Numbered from the stretch's first letter, positions 1 to 10,551 are shown. The stretch: DNA of 64,000 bases from Anaerotignum propionicum (GCF_024461735.1 NZ_JANGAD010000005.1:124001-188000), one strand, 5' to 3'. Notes: generated by a model not told the origin, from the letters alone. Made by a program: numbers and translations.

Positions 1-177
1 AGAATGCATCTGTGAAGGAGAATAGTAAAAGTGAAGGGTATCATACTTCAATTTGATTTGTTGGACTAGATTCGCTCGTTATCAGGATTTTGGAAAAGAT
101 GATATTAATCATTGGAAATTGATACAAAATTGTTTGATACTATCAGTATTATAAATATATTAGGAGGTGCAAGTAGT

Positions 178-324
178 ATGAAAAAAACAAATAATTGTTG
201 GATGCAACTGATGTGTTTCCAAATGATGGAGATGGGTCAAATGTGTAATCAAATGAAGGAAACAGTACGAATGTGCTATCTTGTCATGTGTGAATCTAAA
301 CGATGTTTTGCTTATGAAAAATAA
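178..324 (+). CDS. 48-residue Met/Cys-rich peptide, possible leader peptide
   Basis: A 48-codon frame starts at an ATG preceded by a strong ribosome site (GGAGGT, about ten bases upstream). An in-frame ATG at 112 has no such site, so 178 is preferred. Ten of the 48 residues are Met and six are Cys, spread over the whole length with no regular CxxC spacing and no signal peptide. I do not recognise a family. The gene precedes yezD and O-acetylhomoserine sulfhydrylase, and a good intrinsic terminator (413-455) lies between. That arrangement suits a leader peptide sensing charged Met/Cys tRNA; a small metal-binding or sulfur-storage protein is the alternative. The frame and ribosome site are seen; the function is inferred. 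Confidence 0.6.
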   Translation: MKKTNNCWMQLMCFQMMEMGQMCNQMKETVRMCYLVMCESKRCFAYEK

Positions 325-412
325 TATTGTTTAGGAGTATTTTAAACATATCACACACCATATGGAAATCATAAGAAATTATAAAATAATGATTTGACAC
401 TATGCATAATGG

Positions 413-455
413 CTGTTTCAATAAATGATTTTGTTTTATTAGGAACAGTTTTTTT
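413..455 (+). terminator. Intrinsic terminator / candidate attenuator before yezD-metY
   Basis: CTGTTTC-AATAAA (413-425) pairs with TTTATT-A-GGAACAG (435-448), giving a 13-pair stem with one bulged A and one G-T pair, followed by seven T (449-455). It lies 35 bases before the yezD start. The segment GAAACAG at 259-265, inside the Met/Cys-rich frame, is the exact complement of its 5' arm CTGTTTC, so a competing pairing is possible. Confidence 0.6.
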
Positions 456-490
456 ATGCCTTTTTTATATCATTTTGAAGGAGTTCTTAT

Positions 491-640
491 ATGGATAAAA
501 ATATATCAACAGAGATGAAAGCCGCATTTGAACAAATTGAGAAGATTCTGAAGCAAATTAAATTCGGTTCCATTACATTAGTTGTTCAGGATGGAAAAAT
601 CATTCAAGTAGAACGCTTTGAAAAAATAAGAATTAAGTAA
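491..640 (+). CDS. yezD: YezD-family small protein (DUF2292)
   Basis: A 49-residue protein with a well-placed ribosome site (GAAGGAG, 8 bases before ATG). The core FGSITLVVQDGKIIQVER followed by FEKIRIK matches the YezD/DUF2292 pattern: a short amphipathic helix, then a beta hairpin with the GSITLVVQDG signature. The length is normal for the family. Its molecular role is unknown; as I recall, members tend to lie beside sulfur-assimilation genes, and here the next gene, 62 bases on, is a sulfhydrylase, so the two probably share a transcript. The assignment is by motif only. Confidence 0.8.
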   Translation: MDKNISTEMKAAFEQIEKILKQIKFGSITLVVQDGKIIQVERFEKIRIK

Positions 641-702
641 AGTAAATTATAGTGTATAAACTAGCGTCGAAAAACCTGATGAGAGAAAAGAGGTAATTTA
701 TT

Positions 703-2004
703 ATGAGTAAATTAAACGAGAGAAATGTAAAATTTGAAACAAAGCAGATTCATGTTGGGCAGGAAAGTGCAGACCCAACAACAGATGCTAGAGCAGTTCC
801 CATTTATCAAACAACATCTTATGTGTTTCACAACAGTGAACATGCTGCCGCAAGATTTGGGTTGAGAGATGCGGGAAATATCTATGGAAGATTGACAAAC
901 CCAACTCAAGGTATTTTTGAGGAAAGAATTGCAGCCTTAGAAGGGGGTATTGCGGCATTGGCAGTAGCATCAGGAGCAGCCGCCATAAGCTATGCCATCC
1001 AGAATCTTGCCCAAAACGGTGACAATATTGTCTCCGCAAAGACAATTTACGGTGGTACCTTTAACTTATTGGCTCACACACTTCCTCAGTATGGAATTAC
1101 TACAACCTTTGTTGACGCAAATAATCTGGATGAGGTTGAAAACGCAATTCAGGAAAATACAAAGGCAGTTTTTATTGAGACCCTTGGTAATCCAAACTCA
1201 AATGTAGTAGATATTGAAGCAATTGCAAAAATTGCGCACAACCATAAAATTCCCCTTGTGATTGATAATACCTTTGGAACACCCTACTTAATCAGACCCA
1301 TTGAATATGGTGCAGATATTGTGGTTCATTCAGCAACGAAGTTTATCGGTGGACATGGAACGGCAATAGGCGGTGTAATTGTAGATAGCGGTAAATTTGA
1401 TTGGGAAGCATCAGGTAAGTTTGCTTCCCTTACAGAACCCAATCCAAGCTATCATGGAATTAGCTTTATTCAGGCAGCGGGACCAGCAGCATTTGTGACA
1501 AAAATCAGGGCGATTTTGCTCAGAGATACAGGCGCAGCATTGTCGCCTTTCCATGCATTCCTTTTCTTGCAAGGCCTTGAAACATTATCCTTAAGGGTTG
1601 ATAGGCATATTGAGAATACCCTAAAAGTCGTTGACTTTTTATCAAAACATCCTCAGGTTGAAAAGGTTAATCATCCATCCCTAAAGGATGCGCCAACCTA
1701 CGACCTTTACAACAAGTATTTTCCTACGGGAGGAGGCTCGATCTTTACGTTTGAAATAAAAGGTGGGGAGGAAGAAGCTAAGGAATTTATTGATCATCTA
1801 CAAATATTTTCTTTGCTGGCAAATGTTGCCGATGTGAAATCTCTTGTTATACATCCTGCATCAACAACACACTCTCAGTTAACACAGGATGAGCTGCTTG
1901 ACCAAGGAATCAAGCCGAATACAATCAGATTATCCATTGGAATTGAGCATATAGATGACATCGTTTTTGATTTGGAGGAGGCATTTAAAGCACTGAATAA
2001 CTAA
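703..2004 (+). CDS. metY: O-acetyl-L-homoserine sulfhydrylase (MetY type)
   Basis: A 433-residue cytosolic Cys/Met-metabolism PLP enzyme of normal length. It joins O-acetylhomoserine with sulfide or methanethiol, giving homocysteine or methionine plus acetate. The PLP lysine is K213 in HSATKFIGGHGTAIGG. YQTTSYVF near the N terminus, the substrate loop IYGRLTNPT and the C-terminal RLSIGIEHIDDI are typical of the O-acetylhomoserine branch, which is longer than cystathionine gamma-synthase. The ATG follows an AGAGGT site. A strong terminator ends the transcript at 2034-2070. Next to a methylthio-alkane-reductase-like cluster, methanethiol is a plausible substrate; that is inference from context. 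Confidence 0.9.
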   Translation: MSKLNERNVKFETKQIHVGQESADPTTDARAVPIYQTTSYVFHNSEHAAARFGLRDAGNIYGRLTNPTQGIFEERIAALEGGIAALAVASGAAAISYAIQNLAQNGDNIVSAKTIYGGTFNLLAHTLPQYGITTTFVDANNLDEVENAIQENTKAVFIETLGNPNSNVVDIEAIAKIAHNHKIPLVIDNTFGTPYLIRPIEYGADIVVHSATKFIGGHGTAIGGVIVDSGKFDWEASGKFASLTEPNPSYHGISFIQAAGPAAFVTKIRAILLRDTGAALSPFHAFLFLQGLETLSLRVDRHIENTLKVVDFLSKHPQVEKVNHPSLKDAPTYDLYNKYFPTGGGSIFTFEIKGGEEEAKEFIDHLQIFSLLANVADVKSLVIHPASTTHSQLTQDELLDQGIKPNTIRLSIGIEHIDDIVFDLEEAFKALNN

Positions 2005-2033
2005 ATAAATTTGGTTGACTAAAAAAATTAGAG

Positions 2034-2070
2034 GCCACTAAACTTTGCATTGCAGGGTTTAGTGGCTTTT
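2034..2070 (+). terminator. Intrinsic terminator after metY
   Basis: A 10-bp perfect stem, GCCACTAAAC (2034-2043) with GTTTAGTGGC (2057-2066), a 13-nt loop and TTTT. It separates metY from the nitrogenase-like genes, so those must have their own promoter or rely on read-through. Confidence 0.85.
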
Positions 2071-2126
2071 GAATTACAAAGGCTTTTTTGGAGCATTGGA
2101 TAAGAACAAAAATGGAGGTTTATAAA

Positions 2127-2228
2127 TTGACCGGCATATTAAGAGTAGAGATCTTAGTTGAATTCTATAAAGGTTTTGGAAATTGTGAATGGAGAAAAGC
2201 AATTTCCCTTTTGGGAGGGAAGAGATGA
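2127..2228 (+). CDS. Possible 33-residue protein coupled to the NifX-like gene
   Basis: A TTG-started frame has an excellent ribosome site (GGAGGT) seven bases upstream, and its TGA overlaps the next ATG as ATGA at 2225-2228, the usual sign of translational coupling. An in-frame ATG at 2112 would give 38 residues but lacks a ribosome site. The peptide is basic, has one Cys and matches nothing I know. It may be a real small protein, a coupling leader or chance. Confidence 0.35.
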   Translation: MTGILRVEILVEFYKGFGNCEWRKAISLLGGKR

Positions 2229-2593
2229 TAGTTAAAGTTGCAGTTGCAAGCACAGATGGAAAAGTGGTGAACGAACATTTTGGAAGGTCCAGAAACTTTC
2301 ATATTTTTGAGGTTGAAGGAGGCGGTTATAAGTATCTGGAAACGAGAGGCGTGGAGCCTTGCTGCACCCAAGAAGGTCATACCAATCAAGCGTTTGATAA
2401 GGTGATAGAAAGAATTAAGGATTGTGGGGCTATTGTTGTATCAAAAATTGGGGACGGTGCAAGTTTTTATATGGAAGAAAAGGGGTTTACAATTATTGAG
2501 GCACCCTATTTTATAGATGCAGTTATTAAAAAGATGATTCAGGATCATTTATTGGAATGGGAAAGAGAGGAGAAGGATGGGAATTTCTTATAA
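2225..2593 (+). CDS. NifX/NafY-like iron-sulfur cofactor-binding protein
   Basis: A 122-residue single-domain member of the dinitrogenase iron-molybdenum cofactor family (NifX, NafY, VnfX and the NifB C-terminal domain), which binds or carries cofactor precursors. The N terminus KVAVASTDGKVVNEHFGRS is the family signature with its conserved HFG. A Cys pair (EPCCTQEG) and a GDGAS loop near residue 80 follow. ATG 2225 is chosen because the domain begins there and GGGAGG precedes it; an upstream in-frame ATG at 2189 has no site. It overlaps the NifB-like gene by 17 bases. A role in maturing the reductase cofactor is inferred from the operon. Confidence 0.85.
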   Translation: MIVKVAVASTDGKVVNEHFGRSRNFHIFEVEGGGYKYLETRGVEPCCTQEGHTNQAFDKVIERIKDCGAIVVSKIGDGASFYMEEKGFTIIEAPYFIDAVIKKMIQDHLLEWEREEKDGNFL

Positions 2594-3452
2594 CGAATTA
2601 ACACTTAGGCATCCGTGCTTTGCCAAAGAGAAAAAAGGCGAAACGGGAAGGATTCACCTCCCAATAAGTCCTGGCTGCAACATAGAATGCAAATTTTGTG
2701 ACAGGCAAATCAATGATTTTGAAAAACGTCCCGGTGTTACATCAAAGGTGATATCTCCAGAGGAAGCAATTGATGTCATAAGAAGATCTCTTGCATTATG
2801 TCAGGTGATTACCGTAGCCGGCATTGCCGGACCGGGGGACACGCTTGCAACACCCTACGCACTGGAAACATTTCGTTTGATTAAGAAAGAATTTCCTGAG
2901 CTTATCAAGTGTATGAGTACCAACGGATTGCTTCTTGTTGAAAAGGCTGATGAAATCATCGAAGTTGGCATAGATTCCTTAACGGTGACAGTCAATGCGG
3001 TGAACCCTGAAATTGAAGCTCTGCTCAATGGAGGTATTACATATCATGGGAAACATTATTTGGGTGTGAAAGGGGCAGAAATTTTAATAAAAAATCAGTT
3101 GGAAGGCATAAAAAAGGTTTCATCGGCAGGAATTACGGTTAAGGTAAACACGGTTTTGGTGCCCAGCATTAATGAGAATCATATTGAGGAAATTGCAAGA
3201 ACAGTTCATGAGGCTGGCGCAAGCATTTATAATATTATTCCACTGATACCACAGCACGAATTGGCAGATTGTAGTGCACCAACCTGTGCCCAAATTGACA
3301 GCACAAGACAGCTGGCAGAGAAACATATTGACGTATTTCGGCACTGTCAGCGATGTAGAGCGGATGCCATTGGGGTTCCCGGAGGCGAGGACTTTGGAGA
3401 AAAAATATACTTAAAAAGGATGCTGCAAAAAGATACATTTTCCCATGGATGA
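2577..3452 (+). CDS. NifB-like radical SAM cofactor-maturation protein (MarB-like)
   Basis: A 291-residue radical SAM enzyme. The cluster motif is C34, C38 and C41 (GCNIECKFCDRQ), followed by KRPGVTSKVISPEEA, very close to NifB. The C terminus carries the NifB-type CQRCRADAIGVPGGED. There is no C-terminal NifX domain; that function is in the separate, overlapping upstream gene. Family knowledge: NifB fuses two [4Fe-4S] clusters with a SAM-derived carbide to make the 8Fe precursor, and MarB is the homologue proposed for methylthio-alkane reductase. The ATG follows GAGGAGAAGG. The 400 bases downstream hold a decayed gene before the D subunit. Confidence 0.9.
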   Translation: MGISYNELTLRHPCFAKEKKGETGRIHLPISPGCNIECKFCDRQINDFEKRPGVTSKVISPEEAIDVIRRSLALCQVITVAGIAGPGDTLATPYALETFRLIKKEFPELIKCMSTNGLLLVEKADEIIEVGIDSLTVTVNAVNPEIEALLNGGITYHGKHYLGVKGAEILIKNQLEGIKKVSSAGITVKVNTVLVPSINENHIEEIARTVHEAGASIYNIIPLIPQHELADCSAPTCAQIDSTRQLAEKHIDVFRHCQRCRADAIGVPGGEDFGEKIYLKRMLQKDTFSHG

Positions 3453-3454
3453 TA

Positions 3455-3700
3455 AATATATGAAAGGTTTTGAAGAATTCCTGTTTCCGCTTACAGATGG
3501 CTTGTAGCAGGAAGTAGAAATTGCAAGGGTGCTTGCTGAGGGTGTTTCTATTCTTTTAATGGATGAAGTATTTAGTGGGTTGAGGTAAAAACCAGAAAGC
3601 ATAGCAGGTAATTCGATTGGAGAAAAAGCCATGAAAGAAAACAGTGGTTTTTGTGACCATAATATTGACAAAGAAGTGTCCTATCAAGACGGTTGATTAT
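3455..3700 (+). pseudogene. Decayed ABC-transporter ATPase fragment (SsuB/TauB/NitT type)
   Basis: Broken frames preserve the second half of an ABC ATPase. GFEEFLFPLTDGL followed by a stop and QEVEIARVLAEG corresponds to the LSGGM.QRVEIARAL signature. SILLMDEVFSGL is Walker B. After a second stop, TVVFVT with a one-base shift into HNIDKE is the H-loop. Walker A is absent. The style is that of the ATPases serving nitrate, sulfonate and taurine importers. It sits inside the nitrogenase-like locus and may be the last trace of an importer for an organosulfur substrate. Confidence 0.65.
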
Positions 3701-3852
3701 GATGACGTAGAACAAGGTGTGTGTTTGTAAAGTATTTAAAAGTATTCCCAGACAAGGAAATCAGGAAGTATTGATGAAATCAAGGAATATTAAGTTTTAG
3801 AAAGGAACGTATGTCTGGGTGCATGAAATCTTAGAATGGGAAGGAGATTCGT

Positions 3853-5436
3853 ATGGCTAGAAAAAAAATTAATTTGAATCTGGCAAGTGTAGACAACCGA
3901 GAGATGCGTTTGGGTTCCATTATCTCATGGGACGGCAGTGCTAGTGAGTTGGTTGAAGCATCAAAGTATGAAATCAGAGGCCAGAAAAAAACTGAAGGAG
4001 GGGGATGCGCAGGTGGGAGAAGCACAGGCTGTAAGCTTTGTGAATTAAATATGCCATTTAATCAGCAGACAATGTGCAGCCATTCCATTGTGGGCTGTCA
4101 GGTGGGAAATATCCCCGATTGTATTTTGATTGAGCATTCACCCATTGGGTGTTCGGCGATACACCCAAGATTTAACCTGGGATTTCGGATTGGCCTTATG
4201 AGGCGAGGAAAAGAAGCAGAAAACATTCAAATTTTCAGCACAAATTTGTTGGAGCGAGACATGGTGTTTGGAGCAAGCGATAAGCTGCGTCAAACAATTC
4301 GTGATGCATGGGAAAGGTTTCATCCAAAGGCTATTTTTATTTCTATGTCATGCTCCACTGCCATTATTGGTGAGGACATTGAAAGCATTGCCGCAGAAAT
4401 CGAGGAAGAGATTGGAGTTACTGTTATTCCATTGTTTTGTGAGGGCTTTCGAAGCAAGCACTGGAGTACGGGGTTTGATATTTCTCAGCACGGCGTTGTA
4501 CGGCAAATTGTCAACAAAAATCCCAAAAAGCAAGAGGATTTAATTAATATTGTGGCTTTATGGGGAACCGATTATTTTACCGAGATGCTGAAACCTCTGG
4601 GATTAAGAGTGAATTATCTAATTGACATGGCAAGCTATGATGAGCTGGCACAGGCATCAGAGGCGGCGGCGACGGCAACCTTCTGTCACACTCTTGGTTC
4701 TTACATGGCAACGGCATTGGAGGATGAATATGGCGTTCCTCAAGTTGATGCGCCACAGCCCTATGGCTTTTCTGGAACGGATGAATGGTTGAGGGCAATA
4801 GCCAAAATTATGGGTAAAGAGGATATTGTGGAAGATTACATTGCAAGGGAGCACACAAGAGTGCTACCAAAAGTAGAGGAGTTGAGGGAAAAGCTAAAAG
4901 GAATCAAGGGCTTTGTAGCCACCGGCTCCTCCTATGCCCATGGCATGATTTCCGTTATCAGAGAATTGGGAATAGAGGTTGATGGCTCCATTGTATTTCA
5001 TCACGATCCTGTTTATGATAGCGGTACTACAAATCAAAATACGTTAAAGCATTTGGTGGAAAATTACGGAGAGATTGACCATTTTACAGTAAGCAAAACA
5101 CAGCAATTCCAGTTTTACGGTTTATTAAAGAGGGTAAATCCCGATTTTATAATAATCAGACATAATGGTTTGGCACCTCTGGCTGCAAAAATCGGAATCC
5201 CTGCTTTTGCTATGGGAGATGAACATTTCCCTGTGGGTTATGATGGAATTGTTAGAGTTGGAGAGGCACTGATTGAAATTCTTGCTCGTAAAAAATTTAA
5301 TCAAGTTTTACAAAGACATGTAAAGCTTCCATATACGGATTGGTGGCTTAGCCAGAAGGATCCATTTATTTTGGCAAAACAGCCTGAAATTTTAGACGAT
5401 CCAGTTGATATGGGGGAGGACAAAGCGGCAATTTAA
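3853..5436 (+). CDS. Nitrogenase component 1 alpha-like subunit (MarD/NifD-like)
   Basis: A 527-residue NifD/NifE/MarD-family protein, the catalytic alpha subunit of a nitrogenase-like reductase. Likely P-cluster cysteines are in the Cys-rich N terminus (C52, C60, C63, C75, C82, C90), C100 in HSPIGCS and C166 in MSCSTAIIGEDIE. The cofactor-ligand Cys appears kept: C277 in FCHTLGSYMATALEDEYGVP. H457 in MGDEHFPVGYDG sits where NifD has its His ligand. NifD hallmarks such as the HSWD motif are changed, so true N2 fixation is unlikely. The ATG follows GAAGGAG. The next gene, 58 bases on, is the beta-like subunit. Methylthio-alkane reductase is the best guess; another group IV-type reductase is the alternative. 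Confidence 0.85.
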   Translation: MARKKINLNLASVDNREMRLGSIISWDGSASELVEASKYEIRGQKKTEGGGCAGGRSTGCKLCELNMPFNQQTMCSHSIVGCQVGNIPDCILIEHSPIGCSAIHPRFNLGFRIGLMRRGKEAENIQIFSTNLLERDMVFGASDKLRQTIRDAWERFHPKAIFISMSCSTAIIGEDIESIAAEIEEEIGVTVIPLFCEGFRSKHWSTGFDISQHGVVRQIVNKNPKKQEDLINIVALWGTDYFTEMLKPLGLRVNYLIDMASYDELAQASEAAATATFCHTLGSYMATALEDEYGVPQVDAPQPYGFSGTDEWLRAIAKIMGKEDIVEDYIAREHTRVLPKVEELREKLKGIKGFVATGSSYAHGMISVIRELGIEVDGSIVFHHDPVYDSGTTNQNTLKHLVENYGEIDHFTVSKTQQFQFYGLLKRVNPDFIIIRHNGLAPLAAKIGIPAFAMGDEHFPVGYDGIVRVGEALIEILARKKFNQVLQRHVKLPYTDWWLSQKDPFILAKQPEILDDPVDMGEDKAAI

Positions 5437-5494
5437 GAGAAAAACAACGCCGTAAAGGTATTTATTTATAAAACGGATCGAAAGGGAGTAGGAT

Positions 5495-7719
<2,225 letters not shown>

Positions 7720-7876
7720 TGTGATTGCAGTAAGAAATGGAAATGGTTCTAACGCAAATAATCATGTAGGAAGCAATGTATCGATAGTGCACATGGCCCA
7801 GAAAGTGGAATCGCAGGCTGATCCGACAATAGAATTATTCCATTTGTTTGGACTAAGAGTTACTCGGGTAAAAATT

Positions 7877-7910
7877 GAGCAAAAATATGGCGGTTTTTGC
7901 TCCTTTAAAA
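7877..7910 (+). terminator. Intrinsic terminator after the NifH-like gene
   Basis: GAGCAAAAA (7877-7885) pairs with TTTTTGCTC (7894-7902) over an 8-nt loop, followed by CTTTAAAA. The U-rich right arm makes it a plausible end of the nitrogenase-like transcript. Confidence 0.6.
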
Positions 7911-7928
7911 TAAAATCCAATTATATAA

Positions 7929-8096
7929 TTTTTGGTTTCTGTTTCTACTGATGATACAGACCAAGGTACATATATGTATCAATATGAAGACGGTCTTATA
8001 GCAGAAATTCAACTTAAAGAATCTACTGATGGTAATGTTAGGTTGAAAATTGTTGAAGGTAATAAAACTGTTACTAGATTATCCCTGTTGCTGTGA
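7929..8096 (+). pseudogene. Unidentified coding remnant
   Basis: An open stretch of about 55 codons has no start codon or ribosome site, but its composition is protein-like (for example TDDTDQGTYMYQYEDGLIAEIQL) and it ends at TGA 8094-8096. It looks like the tail of a lost gene. I do not recognise the family. The rest of 7903-8287 shows no gene. Confidence 0.35.
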
Positions 8097-8287
8097 ATTT
8101 GAAAGAGAAATTCTCAAGTGAATAATCTTTCTTCCAAATTGATTTAATGTTAAGAATGTAGTCTGAAAATCCAACAGAAGCAATCTATCAGAAAGAATGA
8201 GAGAAGAAGCTGCAGGGTAAGTTGGGCTTGCTTTTCATCCGCTTTTCTATGGATGGTGGCATGGGTCATTTTGCAGACCCTTGTCTA

Positions 8288-8316
8288 TTGAAACCATACG
8301 GATATTCGTATATAAT
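8288..8316 (+). promoter_or_regulatory. SigA-type promoter for the HTH/LytTR genes
   Basis: TTGAAA (8288-8293), a 17-bp spacer, then a perfect TATAAT (8311-8316), 39 bases before the HTH gene. It lies at the edge where base composition turns G+C-rich. Confidence 0.65.
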
Positions 8317-8354
8317 ATATTGTATATTTTTATATACACATGGAGGTGAAGTAG

Positions 8355-8546
8355 TTGAGCAGTTTGCAGGGATATATCTCAGCGCGGGAAGCGTCATCTA
8401 AATGGGGCGTATCAGAACGGCGCGTACATCAATACTGCCAAGCTGGGCGCATTTTGGGGGTTTCCCGTTTTGGGCGCTCATGGGCCATTCCTGCCGATTC
8501 CCAAAAGCCTTCTGACCCACGAAAAGAACAAACCGGAAGGAAGTGA
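8355..8546 (+). CDS. Small helix-turn-helix protein (excisionase/MerR-like HTH)
   Basis: A 63-residue protein starting at TTG after a clear GGAGGTG site. YISAREASSKWGVSERRVHQYCQAGRI is followed by SRFGRSWAIPAD, the pattern of winged HTH_17 proteins of the excisionase/MerR type: helix-turn-helix, then a wing with W and IP. It overlaps the ribosome-binding region of the response regulator gene six bases on, so the three genes appear co-transcribed. It may regulate the block or be left from mobilisation; no integrase is seen nearby. Confidence 0.7.
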   Translation: MSSLQGYISAREASSKWGVSERRVHQYCQAGRILGVSRFGRSWAIPADSQKPSDPRKEQTGRK

Positions 8547-8551
8547 CCGCT

Positions 8552-9286
8552 ATGCTGCGCATTGCTATCTGTGACGACCAGGCGAGAGAGCTGGATATCA
8601 TCACCGAATACATAAAAGAATACCTCAATGCCCATTCAGAGGAAGCGGAGATTCAAGAATTTTCACACCCGGATCATTTGCTGACCGCTATTGAAACTGA
8701 GAGTTTTCATATTTACATTCTGGATATTGTAATGCCCATGGTCAGCGGACTGGAGTTGGGGCAGAGCATCCGCCGTATCAGCCGGGAGGCACAGATCGTC
8801 TACATCACCACCGAGCCAGGCTATGCACTGGACGCCTATGCAGTCAATCCGCTGCATTATCTAATTAAACCTGTAGAAAAGCCTGCGCTGTTTTCCGCAC
8901 TGGAGTTGGCTTTTTCCAAGGTGGATTACGGCAGGGGAATTACCGTTACTGTGAAAATCAAGGAGGGTCTTCGCACCTTGCCCGCAGATCAAATTGCCTG
9001 CTGCGAGTATAAAAACCACACTGTACGCTATACGCTTATCAATGGTGAACAGGTGGAAACGACCACGCTTGCCTGCGGTTTTGCTGAGCATATCACTCCC
9101 CTCCTGCGCGATGCGCGCTTTCTGTCACCTCATGTTTCCTTTGCGCTCAATATGAGCCGTGTGGAAAAGCTAACGCGAGAGGGTTTTTATTTACGAGATG
9201 GGGGATTTGTGCCTGTTTCCGCCAGACAGTATGCCGCCGTGCGCAATGCTTATTTGAACTACCGCTTGTGCAGGGAGGAGAAATGA
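8552..9286 (+). CDS. LytTR-family response regulator (AgrA-like)
   Basis: A 244-residue regulator: receiver domain at about residues 1-120 with acidic residues at the N terminus (CDD) and phospho-acceptor D58 in YILDIVMPMVSG, then a LytTR DNA-binding domain at about 140-240. ATG 8552 is preferred to an in-frame GTG at 8543, which is too close to GGAAGGAA. It overlaps the kinase gene by four bases. LytTR proteins bind paired direct repeats about two helical turns apart; such a pair (TTAAGTAGAA, 21 bp apart) lies at 10602-10632 before the surface-protein genes and is the likely target. Confidence 0.85.
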   Translation: MLRIAICDDQARELDIITEYIKEYLNAHSEEAEIQEFSHPDHLLTAIETESFHIYILDIVMPMVSGLELGQSIRRISREAQIVYITTEPGYALDAYAVNPLHYLIKPVEKPALFSALELAFSKVDYGRGITVTVKIKEGLRTLPADQIACCEYKNHTVRYTLINGEQVETTTLACGFAEHITPLLRDARFLSPHVSFALNMSRVEKLTREGFYLRDGGFVPVSARQYAAVRNAYLNYRLCREEK

Positions 9287-10551
9287 TGGACATCTTTTTC
9301 GCAAACCTTTTGCGGGGTATCGTATCCGCCGCCATGAACGTGGTGCTTCTGATTTCCCTCCTGCAGCCGAAATACAGCCGAAAAGTAACAAATCTCGTTA
9401 TGTTTACAATCCTTACCTTAAATTTATCCACAGCGATTTTTTGCTATAGCATCGGCAACCTCACCTTACTTGCTAAGATTGATGTAATCTTGTTTGCACT
9501 GCTGTGTTTTGCAGCACGGCCTTTTTTTCGTGACAGCTTCATGCAGTGGCTGTTCTCTTACATCACTGTAATAAACGTAAGCTTTATTGTGACGATACTC
9601 AGCTTTATTTTTTCAAGATATTTACCTTACCCTGCATATGCAAACACTGTATTGCGGCTTTTTCTTTTTGTAGTCGTTATTCTGCTGTTCCGCAAGGTTC
9701 TGCGGCCACTCTACCTCCAAGTGGCGGAACATTGGGCGGTGTTTTTCTATGTGGCAGGCAGCGCTTTCTTGGCCTTTTCGTGGTTCATGTTCAACAGCGA
9801 TAATATCGTACAGACCCTTACCATCCAAACCGTGCCGCTGCTTTGGCTCATCCTTGTAACTTTGGCGGCGTATGCATCGGTTTTTTACGGTCTCAAAAGC
9901 GTGGGCGCAGAATACCGCCTAAAGCAGGATAAGGCCTTGTTAGAGCTGTCCAGCGAGACAATGAAGCAGCGACTTTCTCTTATGGAGGAAGCGGTAGGGC
10001 AAATGCGCGTTGTGCAGCACGATCAGCGTCACCTGAACGCCACACTTTTGGAGCTGATGCAAAAGGGCGATGTGGAAAATGCCGCCGCTCTGATTCGCCG
10101 CCACATTGCCGCTTTACCGCAAAAGCCGGTGCGTTATTGTGATAATATTACGGTAAACGCTGCCGTAAGCTACTACGCTGCCTTGGCCGAGGGGCGGAGA
10201 ATCCGTTGTGATCTTAGGCTGGATATCCCTGAAAAGCTGCCTTTTTCTGAGCTGGCTCTCGCTATGGTGCTATCCAACCTGATGGAAAATGCCATACACG
10301 CCTGTGAGAAACTCGATCCCCAAGAGGAGCGCTTTCTTTGCGTCCGCACCATCTACACGGGCCAGCTTATTTTGGAGGTAGAAAATCCTTATTCCGGCCA
10401 GGTATTGCTGGATGAAAACGGTTATCCCCTGGCTCAGGAGGAGGGGCATGGCTGGGGAGGGGAGAGCGTCCGCGCTTTTGCACGGGAAAATGGCGGTGAG
10501 CTTCTCTATCGGGCGGAGAACGGTATTTTTAATGTGCGGCTGCTGATCTAA
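9283..10551 (+). CDS. GHKL sensor histidine kinase (AgrC-like)
   Basis: A 422-residue membrane sensor. The first 200 residues carry about six hydrophobic segments; a coiled region and the DHp-like motif VVQHDQRHLNATLLEL follow (H246 or the next His accepts phosphate). The GHKL ATPase domain has an N box (SNLMENAIHACEKL) and G-box (GHGWGGESVRAF). GGGAGGAG precedes ATG 9283 and a second ATG at 9286. It is the partner of the overlapping AgrA-like regulator. No AgrB/AgrD-type peptide genes are nearby, so the signal is unknown. Confidence 0.85.
   Translation: MMDIFFANLLRGIVSAAMNVVLLISLLQPKYSRKVTNLVMFTILTLNLSTAIFCYSIGNLTLLAKIDVILFALLCFAARPFFRDSFMQWLFSYITVINVSFIVTILSFIFSRYLPYPAYANTVLRLFLFVVVILLFRKVLRPLYLQVAEHWAVFFYVAGSAFLAFSWFMFNSDNIVQTLTIQTVPLLWLILVTLAAYASVFYGLKSVGAEYRLKQDKALLELSSETMKQRLSLMEEAVGQMRVVQHDQRHLNATLLELMQKGDVENAAALIRRHIAALPQKPVRYCDNITVNAAVSYYAALAEGRRIRCDLRLDIPEKLPFSELALAMVLSNLMENAIHACEKLDPQEERFLCVRTIYTGQLILEVENPYSGQVLLDENGYPLAQEEGHGWGGESVRAFARENGGELLYRAENGIFNVRLLI

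Noticed and set aside
1..111. Possible tail of an upstream gene (open frame to about 56).
   Set aside because: Only about 17 codons before a stop, no recognisable motif.
394..422. TTGACA with TTCAAT, 17 bp apart, as promoter of yezD.
   Set aside because: The -10 is weak and lies inside the left arm of the 413-455 terminator, which would stop the transcript at once.
640..702. SAM or cobalamin riboswitch before metY.
   Set aside because: The gap is 62 bases and lacks the conserved core of any riboswitch I know.
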